A DNA stretch of 64,000 bases from Diospyros lotus (GCF_014633365.1 NC_068349.1:18614753-18678752), one strand, 5' to 3'; shown: positions 35,108 to 46,590, counted from the first letter of the stretch. Notes: a model not told the origin generated them from the sequence alone. A program made the numbers and translations.

Positions 35108-36525
35108 ATATATATACATGAGTGTGTGAAGCCAGTTGTGAAGCAAATGGCTGAGATTTGCTAGAGATATTTTTGGCAACATGATTGAGGAAATCGAGCA
35201 AGAAATCTAGGGCATTTGTCTAGAGAAATAAAAGTGTATGTATATATATAAATATGTTTGTGTGTATGAGTGGATTGGGGGCAAGCCTTCACCACTAGAT
35301 TGAAATGAAAAAAATGGGTTTCTCCCATTTGCAGTGAATGACCGAGAGAGAGAGAGAGAGAGGCAGGGAAACTGTGAGAGAGATGGTAAGATCGGCGATG
35401 GAAGTAAAGGGTGGCCGCAGTTGGCCACCACAGCAAGCAGCCATGACAGCTGCGGCACACGAACGGGCAGCGATGGCGACCAGCGAGGTCACAGGAGGCC
35501 GGTGGAGTGGCCAGTGATGGCGCGCGACGGCGCAGCCGTGAGCGGTGGAGCTTGTGTGGCTGTGAGATGCAATCGGCGAACAACGAGGGTGGGCATGTGC
35601 ACAGGTGTTGGTTCACGCATAGGGGAGATGCTGGAGTAAGAAGAAAGTGAATAGGAAGAGTAAGAAAAAAAGAGAAAAATAGTAGAAAGGTCCCAAAAAT
35701 TCTAGAAAAATAGGAAATAGTATTGTATTAATATTCTGGAGATTTTGGGGAGAAAAATTGATCCGGCACGTATTTTGAGGTTAGAGCACGCATACCGAGG
35801 AAGCCTGAGAGGCTAAGTTAAGGTGAGTAAAATTTTCTAGAAAATTCCAGAAATTCAGGAATATTATTTTATTAATTTTTATAGTGAAATATTTGAGAAA
35901 TAATTGATAAATATTTAATTTGGATTTATTGAGGAAAAAATAGGAAGAAATAGAGAGAAAAATAAAGAAAATGCAAGAAATTATGGAAAAATAGGTTTTA
36001 ATGTTTATTTAAATAAATATGATGATTAGGGTGTTTTGAGGCTTAAGTTGAAGTGACTTGTGCGAATTTTGAGATTGGCACGCAAATCGAGATGGTGCAT
36101 GTATTTCGAGGCAAGGCGCAAATCAAGATATTAGGAGATACGCTTAAGGTAAGTGGTACTTCCCAATTGGATTTAGTTTTATAAAATGCTTGGATTGTAA
36201 GTGGTTTTACCCAAAACCTGATTTTTAATAAATGATTTTATTATGTTGCCATGTCTTGATATAAGTATATCATGTAGATTGCATTTACATGTTTTGATTT
36301 ATGAAATATGCATATGAGCACGATGAGATTTACGGTCATATGTTGCATGGGTTTGGAATTATGTACTGGCTCTGTTGCTTTCCCAAGGGTGCACCCATAC
36401 ACCCCGGTTTGGTAGGGAGACTGGAAAAATGACGGGTAATCTTAAGGTGCAGTCGACCCAAACATGAGAGTTATGATGTTATATATATTACATACATACA
36501 TGAGCATTCAATGTTTTGTTCCTTT

Positions 36526-36549
36526 ACTTAGATGATTCATCATCTAAGT
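36526..36549 (+). promoter_or_regulatory. LTR stem-loop ACTTAGATGA-TTCA-TCATCTAAGT
   Basis: Perfect ten-base-pair stem with a four-base loop, about 470 bases before the end of LTR D'. LTR D has a stem of different sequence at the equivalent place (57275-57292), followed in both by tggaatattcaaac. Confidence 0.65.
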
Positions 36550-37926
36550 TAGGTTTTTCCCATGGAATATTCAAACATTCTAAATAGAGATTGTAGTAGA
36601 AATGAGGATAAATGAGGCATGAAATGGCACTTCGCAAAGTGCATGATGAGTTGAATGTATGTTATGTAGCTCATGTATTTAAGTTATGCTATTTCGAATT
36701 CTAAACGTTTTGAGGAATGATGATGTAGAACCCTATTTAGGGTTAATGTTAGTTGAGAACTTATGTTTTGTATTAAGTCATGTTGAGCAATTTATATTCC
36801 CGTGATGTAAGAACTAATTTATGATTAATGTTATGATATTAGGTTCAATTATAGCTTCCGCATTTGATATTTATGATGATTCTCCTTGGAGATAAATTAA
36901 TGAAAATTTTGGGATAGATAAGAGTAATGATATGGTTTAGTTTTAGTAGTATTGAAAAAAAAATATTATCCCAGAATTGTCTTGATTTTTAACGTGCTCG
37001 AAATACGAGGCGTTAAAGTTTTGTTAATTTTTTGTGGTGGTTTTGAAACCGCCGTTGTTTCCCGTATGTAGGTCAAATGCGCGCGCTCGCCCGAGCATGT
37101 CCATTGCCGCGAACACTCACCATGCAAGCGCCCGCTCGAGCGTCTGCTCGCCCCACCGGGCCTACTTGAATTTATTCTAGTAAATTGTATTTCCCGAGTT
37201 TTGAACCCATGACCTCCTGTACGCGCGTACGCGCTCGAAGCCACCTGATTTGCAAAGCCACCTTGTAATATACTCACGCATATTAATTATAAAGTAATCG
37301 AACCACTATTTTTCAGAATTCGCTTTGGACCCACAAACTCAAGTTTTTGAAATTACACTCAACCCCAAATTAAATAAAATAAAAAAATAATTTTATTTTT
37401 AATTGAATTAAATTAAATTAAATTAATTAATTGAACTCTCAAAACACCTAAAAAAGAGTTAACATATTAAATTAATTAATTGAACATAAAATGTTTTAAA
37501 CTAATTAATTAAATTAAATTAATTAATTGATTAATTAATTTAAAATAAATAAATTATTTAACTTAATTGAATGAAATTAAATAAATTAATTGATATAAAT
37601 AAATTAATTGATTAAAAAATAAAATATTTTAGATTATTTTGTTAAATTTATTTTAATTTAATTTTTAAATTATTAATTTTTTTTTAAATTTAATTTTTTA
37701 TTTTTTTATTACTGAATTTTGCTACGACTTTTTAAAACCGCCTCGAAATTTAATTTTTGATTTTTTTTATTATTAAATTTTGCGGCAGTTTCAATAAAAT
37801 CGTCGCTAAATTTAATTTTTTATTTTTTTATTAGTGAATTTAGCGGCGATTTTGATAAAACTGCCACTAAATTTAATTTTTTTTATTACTGAATTTTGCG
37901 ACAATTTTCAAAAAAATGCATTGGTG

Positions 37927-38708
37927 AATATGATTAAAATATCAAACCTTAATTTAAATTTATTCAAGGCTTATATAGCAAAATCATTACTTGAGTGACT
38001 TAGATTTTTACACGAATGCAAGAATTTGATAACATAATTACTCAATTAAATGATTAAAAGAATCAATATTCTAACCTAATTAGAGATATTACTTCATTAC
38101 TTGATTAACAGAGAATAATACTCGATTGAAGACTTGACTTACTCGATTAATATATATATCTTACTCGATTATTTTTACAATCTTTCTTTAACCTTAACAC
38201 ACTGTTTTGGTCATCGTCACTTAATAGAATTTTATTATTTTCTTATCAAATGAAAACTTTAATAACTTAATAGATTACTCAACAACACAAAATAGAGGCT
38301 TTATTGATAATGTGGATTGCTATGGCTAGTTGCTTCTAAATCTAGGTCTCTTTATGTTTCATCTATTTGGGCTCATGGGCAGTTTATTCAAGTAACTATA
38401 GAGCTCTTGGATCCATTGGTGAATATGATTGATGAAGCCATGTCCAGTAAGATGGTGGCAAGTTAATTAGCCCATTTTTTCTTACAAAGTTAGGGTTTAA
38501 CTTGCTTGCTCAAGTTGTTGAAAGAAGGGACTTCCCTTTAAAGGCTATCTCTATAGTTATTATAGATATATCCCCATAATTCAGTTTGTACTTAATGACA
38601 AACTAAATTGTACCAAACAAAACGAATGTGTCAATATTGTGTTTTAGTGTGTTCATTTGCTTTGTTGTGAGTGACAACATGCATTACTATTGGATAGTCA
38701 GTTCCACC
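37927..38708. other. Low-copy sequence leading into duplicated segment B
   Basis: AT-rich DNA with repeated tactcgatt words at 38120-38165 and no supported gene. A 17-base perfect direct repeat, cattggtgaatatgatt, occurs at 37919-37935 and 38414-38430. From about 38455 the sequence matches copy C (53953-54034), and from 38545 copy A (23497-23590). The last eight bases, GTTCCACC, are the hAT target duplication. Confidence 0.55.
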
Positions 38709-39166
38709 CAGGGCCGGCCTTGAGGGTAGATGTAAGGCCCCCACCCAAGTCCCTAAAGAATCAGAGCGGGTGCCCTACTAAAATAGAGGCAACCTAGACC
38801 TGGATGAGCTTATCATGCATGCAATTGATAAATACCAGAAAAACCTGATAAAGGAAACTTACCATCCCGGCATGTATATCAAAATCTCAACCTGAATACA
38901 ACAACTGATCTCTAGACTTTCATAGCCCTGGCATGCATAACATACATCACAGACACACCAGCCACAAAATAAATCATAATCCATACAGACCCAATAAACT
39001 GAATTAAAATGCAACCCGGGAGCGACAAAATACATAAAAGGAACCCCCAGGCTAACAACTGCTAGGTCTGCATGGCCCTGTACACTACCTAATCAGGAAG
39101 TTGGGAACCACTGAACTTGCCCACAACTAGGTCCTTGCCTTTACCTAGAATGAAAAGATAATAAGG

Positions 39167-39183
39167 TGAGTCCAAATGACTCA
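39167..39183 (-). promoter_or_regulatory. LTR stem-loop TGAGTC-N5-GACTCA
   Basis: Perfect six-base-pair stem, read on the plus strand as tgagtc-caaat-gactca. Same location relative to the CATTCNAGGT block as in LTRs B and F. Confidence 0.6.
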
Positions 39184-39429
39184 GCAAGCTCATAAAGAAA
39201 GGAAGGGCGGATAGAGTGGGTGCTAAGAGGAAACATGTATCTCAAGTGCATAACAAATCGAAACTCATGCATAACATGCCATGTAATCTCATAAACTGAT
39301 ATAGGTACCAACTGTATAAGGTACAATGCACACATACAGGATCTTGGGGCCCAAATAAGAAATGCACTAGCACCAAGTCCTTATACCAAACATGTTACTA
39401 CCCTGAAGGAAAACTACACCTGTACTATG

Positions 39430-40380
39430 AGTCGCAGCTCGCTCGGGTGGGAGCTACTAATAGTGCGCATATTTTATATTATTTATCCCTCTTATTCTAT
39501 CTTCATTGCACTCTATTTAGGTTATTTCATTTGTCTTGTGTTTATTTTATTTTATTGGGCTTCACACTATTTTTATTCTTATTTGGCAGATTCGGGCCGT
39601 AGATTTGAGCTATTTCGATAGAGGCGCAAGTGGGCTTCGCAAGGTGGACGGATATCGAGTTTGGAAGAGGCAACCATACTTTATTATGGGTTATGGGCGA
39701 ATTTAGAATCCATTGGGCCCTTTTTAATTAATTAAATTATGGGCCATATGTAATACATAATCCCTAAGCCCATTTAGCCTGGGTTTTTCTTTTCCAAAAC
39801 CCTATAAATAAGAGCTAGCAAAGAGGCATTGGGGTGGCCGATTTTGGAGGATTTTCACCGCTTCTATGGAAGGCTAATTCGCTTGTAATCTGCTACATTC
39901 CCGTACCCCTTGCCCGGTTTGAGTCTCGGTCATGTAGTCGAATCCGGTTTGGAACTCGATTTTCATGTTCTTATCGATGATTTTGTTTCTTTTCCTTCTA
40001 TAATTTTATGTATGTTTCTTTTACGCGGTTGTGTGAATGCATGCATGATCTTTGGATAGGTTTAATTGACGTACTCGGTTGAGGCTTTGATTAGAAAGAA
40101 ACGGCATATTATTGCATGAGCGATTGCTCGTTTTGATTTAATCTTTTACAGTTATAGAAGAGTAGAATCAATCCAAACAGAATATTTTCATAAGCGAGAC
40201 GGGGATTACCGAGGTAAGGAGGTAGGGTTTGTAGCGGATTACGTTTTAGTTGGTCGAGAATCCATCTTTGTTTCATTCTTGAGCGTTTTTAAGTTCGGTT
40301 TTCATCAACCCCCCCCCTTTAATCTTGTTTTGACAGTCATTGACAGTTCGTTGGGAGACGACCTGGGGAGCATCCTAGCT
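39430..40380 (+). mobile_element. Fragment K, LTR of an unclassified retrotransposon
   Basis: Plus-strand insertion in LTR E. It has a clean TATA box, CCTATAAATAAG (39801-39812), and ends in the block cgttgggagacgacctgggg (40350-40369), which resembles 3' LTR ends of some plant elements. The boundaries are not sharp and no clear target duplication was found. The small frame at 39427-39621 is not supported as a gene. Confidence 0.45.
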
Positions 40381-41404
40381 GCAAACCAGTCCTAATACAT
40401 ACATTAATCTGATCGGCTCAACAGCCACGATCAGCTACCACACCCGCTGGCACACATAAGTGTCCAAGATAAAAACTAGGCACGCTAGGGTGCCGCTAAA
40501 TAACTTGATTCAGGAAGCCCGACACTGTACAACTATATCTTGAGAATTGGCACCAAGACTGTGCAAATGCAATAAATAAGGGTGGCGTAGTAGATTGAAT
40601 AGGATACAAAACCCCCATAAGCCAAGCATCCTGCTAAGCCTTACCCATATAGGAAGTCACATGCCTAATGTAATGCTCGTGTGTCGTGTCTAATAACAAA
40701 AATATTTAAATCACCGTCATGCTCGTGACCAAGTATGGACTCACATGTAAACCCCCATTTTAGTAATCCAAAGTCCCTGCATGCATTTAAAATGACATAA
40801 TAATGGAAAATAAAATAAAATAAAGTACATGCAAAGACTCTTGGTCACAAATCAACCCCCCCGGCTCTAACTTATGAGATCTTATCTTCATTCCTCAATA
40901 AATTGGAGAGGGAAAGAATTCTCCATAGCCATATAAACAAGACCCAATAGATCGGGTACTGGGAGAAATTACCATCCTTCTTTAGATGTACAAAATAGTA
41001 GGAATTGCTCACTTGACATAACTAAATCAAGCCTATGGCTTTCCTTACAACATCCAACCAAAATAATCCCCTTAAGAACCCATTAATGCCTCATCCAACT
41101 CCTTACTAGCCATGTATGTACATATATATACAATGAATTAAAATCCATGGAGACTCGGCCATACACAGGGTCTCAGCCAAATAGCGCAATTAAGAGCCTC
41201 ACCATGGAAATAGAATCTCAACAATATCTATATATAATTCACCCTTCTGGCACTTAACTCAAAGTATACCCATGCTTCTCATCCATGTATATATATATAT
41301 ATATATATCATTCATAACAGAGAACCAGCTCACTCACCTGCGCAAGATAAATTAAGGAATCAAGGGAAGGAATAAGGAAAAGAAGAGCTTGCCTATAGAA
41401 CTTC

Positions 41405-41888
41405 TCCTTCCTCTTCTTCTTCTTCTTCTTCTTCCCTGTTCACACCCGAGCACCTCTCTGAAATTAAAATAATTCTCTTTTCTCTTATATCTCGATTTTA
41501 TATGTATGGAGAAAAGGTTAGTAGATGAACAATTCTTCTTCTTCTTCTTCACTATTCACGCCCGAGCACCTCTCTGAAATTAAAATAATTCTCTTTTCTC
41601 TCATTTCTCGATTTTATATGTATGGAGAAAAGGTTAATGGATGAACAATTCTTCTTTTCTTCTCCTTCTTCTTCACTATTCACGCCTGAGCACCTTTCTG
41701 AAATTAAAATAATTCTCTTTTCTCTCATTTCTCGGTTTTATATGTATGGAGAAAAGGTTAGTGGATGAACAATTCTTCTTCTTCTTCTTCACTATTCACG
41801 CCCGAGCACCTCTCTGAAATTAAAATAATTCTCTTTTCTCTCATTTCTTGATTTTATATGTATGGAGAAAAGGTTAGTGGATGAACAA
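41405..41888. repeat. Tandem repeat, four copies of 116-124 bp
   Basis: Consecutive units end in gatgaacaat at 41524, 41640, 41764 and 41880, giving spacings of 116, 124 and 116 bases. Each unit runs CTT tract, actattcacgcccgagcacc, tctgaaattaaaataattct, cgattttatatgtatggaga. Copies are nearly identical and differ mainly in the CTT tract length, indicating recent amplification inside LTR E. Confidence 0.88.
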
Positions 41889-41969
41889 TACGTGGTAAAA
41901 TGAGATGAGAGGCTTCCACCACTGACTAGAGTCTATTTTGGTGAGAAAATGGCTTAGGAATTTGGTCTT

Positions 41970-42310
41970 AGAAAGACCCATTCGGATGCTACAATAGATA
42001 ATTCGAATGAGAGGAATTAAATGAAAATGGGCATTCTGGATAAATTTGACACATCTTTGTATTTTGGGCATAACTCTCTCGTCCGACCTCCAATTGAGGT
42101 GATTAAAGATTATATGGAAATAAAAGACAAATATCTACAACTTTCATGTTTTACATTATTTGAGATTCAGACTAAATCTAGGTCGAAATTAGGTCATAAG
42201 GAGGAAACCGCACACTGGAAATTCGAAACCTTAGCTCCATTCGAATCACCTACTCTCCCATTTGAATCATCCTTTCGCCATTCGAATCAGCTCCTGTAGG
42301 ATTCAAATCA
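41970..42310. repeat. ATTCGAAT-type motif array in LTR E (right of break)
   Basis: Six or seven motifs: cattcggatg, aattcgaatgag, aattcgaaac, cattcgaatca (twice), catttgaatca and gattcaaatca. Weaker relatives (ctctgaata, atccgaata) occur on the other side of nested LTR H at 45145-45325. The core ATTCGAAT is the same as in LTR F. Confidence 0.65.
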
Positions 42311-42679
42311 CACTCAAAAAACCTTGGCTAAATTCCAATTTTGCTATCTTACATCAGGATTGTAACGACCCATTTCTGGGTATCGGTGCAATGTGTGGTC
42401 ATTGAATAATTATTTTATTTGGATGATAATCTTAAAGAATTAAATGTGATATTATAGGTGATCATCAAAGGTAGTGGAAATACTGAAAGGTTAAAGAGGT
42501 GATTTGAGAGGTAATGGGAATGCAAGGTATGTGTGTGAATAATTTAAAGAAATCTTATTATGGATTAAATTGTATTTGGTTTGAATTTTGTTATATAATA
42601 TTAGAAATGAGAATTTATAATTGTGGGGGAGATGCATGTCATTTTGGGTAATGAAGAGGGGCAATCTAGGAAATGTGAA

Positions 42680-42710
<31 letters not shown>

Positions 42711-43263
42711 CATATGTGAGAGAAGGGAAAAATCAAGAAGAGGAAAGGGGGGAGCCACGAGAGAGGAAGGAAGGGGAACTAGGGCTTGATTCTTCAACTC
42801 TCTCTTCATCAATCTTGATACTTGGTGCATCAAAATGTGAGATTCAAGTTGTGGGTGGTTTTATCTCCCTCATATTTCTTATTTTCTCTTGTTTTGGGGG
42901 TGTAGGAAAGTTTAATGGCTTTTGTGGTGGATTTTTCGAGCAAGATCATGGGGGAAAGGATTATTAAGGAAATTTTCTTTCTTCTCTTCTTCATTTAACT
43001 CATTGTACTTGATGTCTAGAGGATTTAGTCATGAAAATCTTATGGTTTTCCTCAAAGAATTGTTGTATAGCCTTCTATGTCAAGAGTTTTGTAAAACCCT
43101 CATTCTCTCAAATTAATCCCATTAGTGTCATTTGGATTTTGAAATAGAGGTTGTAGCACCCTTTGAGATGAGGGAAAATGATGTGAATTGAGTTTGATGG
43201 AGTATTGGAAGATTTGGGATGGTTTTGGGGTGTTTCAGATCATTTCTATGCATTTTTGGGTTT

Positions 43264-43384
43264 AGTAATCGACTATTTTGGTCAATAGTTGACTAATAAG
43301 TGGGTTAGTTGACCCCTGAAAGACCAGGTCTCGACCTAGTCGACTAATCCTCTCGTCAGTTGACTAATCGTAAGTCAACTCTAC
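43264..43384. repeat. TAGTCGACTA palindrome array in gypsy LTR H
   Basis: Five or six copies: taatcgacta, tagttgacta, tagttgacc, the perfect TAGTCGACTA at 43337-43346, cagttgactaa and aagtcaact. Same motif as in gypsy LTR J and the copia LTR at 16360-17670. Confidence 0.8.
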
Positions 43385-43989
43385 ACTACGCACCATATAA
43401 TATTTTGGCCATAACTTTTTGTGTAGATATCCGATTTAGGATCTGTTTAAAGCGTTATAAACTAGACTCGAAGGGATTCGATTTGGTATAAGATTTTGGT
43501 CATTTAAACAGGTCTTAAAACCTTGAGTTTCCTTTTTAAATGCTTGCATGAAATTAAGAAATTGGAAATTGTGTCTATTGAATGTCCTTTGTTTTGTCCA
43601 TCCTTTTATGGTTGAAATCATGACTCGTGCCCATTTACTTGTATTGTAAACCTTTTTCTATTATTATATTCATGTTAAATAGGGTTTGATTGGCCCTATC
43701 TTTCTTAAGGAATGATGCTTTCTTGGTTAAGGTGTAGCTTATGCAAGACTTCGGTGTTGTCTTGCTTGTTTTCTTTGACCAATCACCATTGCTATCCAAT
43801 TCTTAGTGCAACCATTGAAATTGACATGTGTGGGTTTATAATTGGGAAGGAAAGGGTATGGACATAATTACATACGTTCATTTATGATGGTTGCGATATG
43901 GCGGGTGGCCATAGAGATTGTAATGTGATGGGGACATAACTTAGTCATGTGAGAATATATTTGTGTATGGGAGTTATCCCTATAAACTA

Positions 43990-44310
43990 TAATATGGTTA
44001 TCATGCCGGTGGGTTTATGCCCGACTGTGGTTATCATGCCGGTGGGCTTATGCCCGATTATGGTTATCATGTCGGTGGGTTTATACTCGACCGTGGTTAT
44101 CAAGATAGTGGGCTTATACCCGACAGTGGTTATCATACTGGTGGGCTTATGCTCGATCGTGGTTATCATGTTGGTGGGCTTATGCCCGATCATGGTTATC
44201 ATACTAGTGGGCTTATGCCTGACCATGGTTATCATGCTGGTGGGCTTATGCCCGACTGTGGTTATCATGTTAATGGGTTTATACCCTACTATGTTTGTTA
44301 TCCTAACAGG
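43990..44310 (+). repeat. 33-bp minisatellite of small hairpins in LTR H
   Basis: Nine good units and one decayed unit of gtggttatcatgccggtggg plus cttatgcccgact, with exact 33-base spacing. Each unit contains the inverted repeat GGGC-TTAT-GCCC. Because 33 is a multiple of three, frames on both strands stay open and give 11-residue repeats (VVIMxVGLCPT, DxGYHxGGLMP and MITTVGHKPTS); these are treated as by-products, not genes. Confidence 0.88.
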
Positions 44311-45851
44311 CTAGTGCTCAGTCATAGGAGCTTTGACTCATAATGCCTCCTAGAATGAACTAGGGTGTGGGTGGATATTGTTCCACAATTGGTAATGGAG
44401 TACTGTGGGTTTGAGTCCCACAGCAGTCTTATCTTATGATGCGTAAGACCGTGGCATCACAGACGAGTGCTAGTGCGGCAGTGTGGATTGGATTTATAGG
44501 CCCAGGGTGGGCTTCCTTGTGACATGAATGTACAATACCGCAAGATAATGGGTGTTGTGCTTAGAGAATTAGATGGGTTCCAGAGACTATAATAGTGAGG
44601 CAATCGGAGTGTGCCTTGTCCATGCTATGGTAGGAGTTTATTACTTGTGTAGGTTGTATAGACCTCGGTTATGATTATAACCATGATATCCCATGTTACA
44701 ATTCTGCTTGTATTACGCTATGCCATGATCCTACCATATATTGCTTGTTAATGCTGTCCGAGTCTCTATTTTTATATATCTTATGCTCTATTTCATTGTA
44801 TTATACTTACTGGGCCTTGTAACTCATTCTTTCTTTTCACATCATTCCAAGTGCAGGTAAAACGAAGGATGAGAAGGGTCCTAGCAAGGGATGATCTATT
44901 GGGTTAGATGTGTATAGAGCTCACCTCAATAAAAGGTTTTGGGGCCGTTTGTTGGCTGGTTGGGTTGTACTATGTTATTGGTTGTATTTTATTATTGGGG
45001 TTTGTTGTATTTCCTTTTGGGATAACCTAATGATATGTACATGACAATAATTATCTTGTTATGTATAAAGAAAAAAAAATGGTGGAATTATTGGGGTCAT
45101 TACACGGATGTCTCACCCCCACATCCCGATGTCACTCACCAAAATTCAAAGAGACATTTGAATATCTTCAAACCCTCTGAATAACACCAAACCACATCTG
45201 AATACTACACCACCACATCCGAATACCACCAAATCATATCCGAATGCTACACCCCCATATTCGTATATCACTCACAAAAATTCATGGAGGTATCCGGATA
45301 TGCCCCAACCTATCCGAATATGAATTAAATGCTTTCGGTTACTCCAAACATATATGCAATACTTAAAGAATAAACACCAAAAATAACATACTACATATCA
45401 AGGCATGACAAACATAGAATAACTACATCTGGGTCATTACAGTAGAAATCAAAGGTGGTCGCCTAGGGCCCCCCACCTAGGGCTGGAATTGGGCTTAGGC
45501 GACCTGGGCCCATCTCATATCCAACTAATTACAAGTTGAAAAATTCAAAATAATGGAAAAAAGGCAAGGAGATGGTTTCCATGGGAGAAGAAATTGCAAT
45601 TAATGAGCAGCAAAATAGATTTGATGTAACAAGGCAGCGCGCTGCCACTTATATATATAATATTATATAATAAAATATATAATAAATGAAAAAGGCAACC
45701 GAGGAAGCCCCCATATAAAATTTTAAGGGCCCCATTTATATATATATATATAATATTATATAATAAAATATATAATATGTTCAAATTTTAGGAGCCCATA
45801 TAAAATTTTTCTTAGGGCCCCTAAAATCTCAGGGCCAGCCCTGGTTCCACC

Positions 45852-46590
45852 TTTTGTTTCATTAAAATCTTTTTCACATTTTCCTTTTGTTTTTACCAAT
45901 AGCAATTTGCTTCTTTATTATAAAACATTTTTATACATTATTACTTCTTTCTCTTCTTGATTTAATAGAAAAAAGATTTAGTTATCAATGAATTCTATTG
46001 GAATATAATTTTATGTAGGACTCCTTTTCATAGGTACATTTTTTCTTTATTTTAATTATTAATTAATTATATATCAGTCCATTAGTTACATATAACCAAT
46101 TGAAGCATTAAATTACAAATCACCAAAGTACTTCAAAGAAAAAAAAAATGGAGCCAACAAGAAGATGAAGAAAAATCCTAAAAGAATTCTGCACGTAGGA
46201 GTTGAAGCTGCTTACATTATTAATGTTATTTTTATAAGAAATTTGTACACTCAATTGTAAATTTTGGTCAAATTAATATTTATTCAAAAAAGTAATAAAC
46301 ACTTTGAGGAACAAATGTTACTAATTTAATTAAAGGTAGGAACTCCATGTAAAATTTTGACTGAATAATAAAATTTTTCTATGAACTTTTAAGGGGATAT
46401 GAAAGAATTCAGTAGCTAAGTAAGAATATAAGCCATATATAGGTTTTGGAGTACATTCTCAATCCGATATAAGAAATAAGATGCACCAAATAAGAAATGC
46501 ATGGATATGAGTTTGTAGTTGTCAAAATGATCATTATATTGATAGAAATTACCCTTACCATATCATTAATGAGATGATTTGTATATGAAA
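45852..46590. repeat. Duplicated low-copy segment, copy B (gene 5' flank)
   Basis: Colinear with copy A (23590-24388). Shared blocks include agcaatttg, tagttatcaatgaat, ggactccttttcata, ttaaattacaaatca, atggagccaacaa and attaatgagatgatttgt. The match ends about 360 bases before the start codon of the cysteine-rich gene, so the duplicated segment is that gene's upstream region. Confidence 0.75.

Larger units (their letters stand above)
33922..37017 (+). mobile_element. Solo gypsy LTR D' (TSD GTTTT)
   Basis: Begins TGTAAGAAACCATATTTTCG and ends GAGGCGTTAAA, with a perfect GTTTT duplication (33917-33921 and 37018-37022). The beginning is colinear with LTR D at 55590 (ccatattttcgtaaggttg…, gtttaaaatacc). 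A hAT-type MITE is inserted in its TATA run. A GC-rich, purine-rich leader follows (35330-35640); the minus-strand 151-codon frame over it is not supported. Donor-like AAG|GTGAGT (35820-35828) and AAG|GTAAGT (36147-36155). Perfect 10-bp stem-loop at 36526-36549. Confidence 0.88.
33620..37926. mobile_element. CACTA-like DNA transposon with nested LTR D'
   Basis: The left end cattagtacaaaaaaattga resembles the CACTA-type start CACTA.TACAAAAA. It is followed by subterminal repeats based on agcggcggttttt and its complement (aaccgccgctaa), which recur in the right part (37030-37060, 37720-37880). The right end, atgcattggtg at 37916-37926, is its rough inverted match. No transposase is present, so it is non-autonomous; its own length is about 1.2 kb. 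No clear 3-bp duplication was seen, so the exact ends are tentative. 37320-37720 is extremely AT-rich (aattaattaa repeats). Confidence 0.6.
42361..45104 (+). mobile_element. Solo gypsy LTR H (TSD NGGAT)
   Basis: Begins TGTAACGACCC and ends GGGGTCATTACA. Flanks are AGGAT (42356-42360) and CGGAT (45105-45109), a target duplication with one change. TATA run at about 42678-42697 followed by a leader. It carries a TAGTCGACTA array (43264-43384) followed by ggccataactttttgtgtag (43412-43431), a 33-bp minisatellite, and a decayed form of the stem-loop (tgggcc-ttgt-aactca, about 44810-44825). The 114-121-codon frames are not genes. Confidence 0.85.
38731..45441 (-). mobile_element. Solo gypsy LTR E (TSD GTAGA), with LTR H and fragment K nested
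   Basis: Minus strand begins TGTAATGACCC (45441) and ends GGGTGGGGGCCTTACA (38731). The GTAGA duplication is perfect (38726-38730 and 45442-45446). It has the family stem-loop (39167-39183), CATTCTAGGT (39143-39152, minus), the cttggggccca block shared with J and B', a 116-124-bp tandem repeat, and TTCGAA/TCCGAA-type arrays on either side of nested LTR H. The sequence between 40380 and 41400 has no gene and belongs to this LTR. Confidence 0.85.
38709..45843. mobile_element. hAT non-autonomous element (8-bp TSD GTTCCACC) with nested LTRs
   Basis: Terminal inverted repeats CAGGGCCGGCCTTGAG (38709-38724) and the complement of CTCAGGGCCAGCCCTG (45828-45843), with a perfect 8-bp duplication GTTCCACC (38701-38708 and 45844-45851). 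Both are diagnostic of hAT. Without the inserted LTR E (38731-45441) and its extra TSD copy it is only about 420 bases and has no transposase. The right part repeats an AT-rich 40-base segment (about 45648-45680 and 45740-45775). Confidence 0.92.

Noticed and set aside
37190..37270. tRNA-like or SINE sequence (ggttcaaaac B-box-like word on the minus strand)
   Set aside because: No complete cloverleaf or second box at the right spacing; it lies in the CACTA-like element and includes a GTACGCGCGTAC palindrome, so it is more likely part of that repeat.
38270..38545. Gene fragment suggested by a coding-like stretch (ggctcatgggcagtttatt…)
   Set aside because: Stops in all frames within 100 bases and no protein family recognised; kept as low-copy sequence only.
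43949..44343. Repeat proteins of 93-121 residues on both strands
   Set aside because: Produced by the 33-bp minisatellite, whose unit length is a multiple of three.
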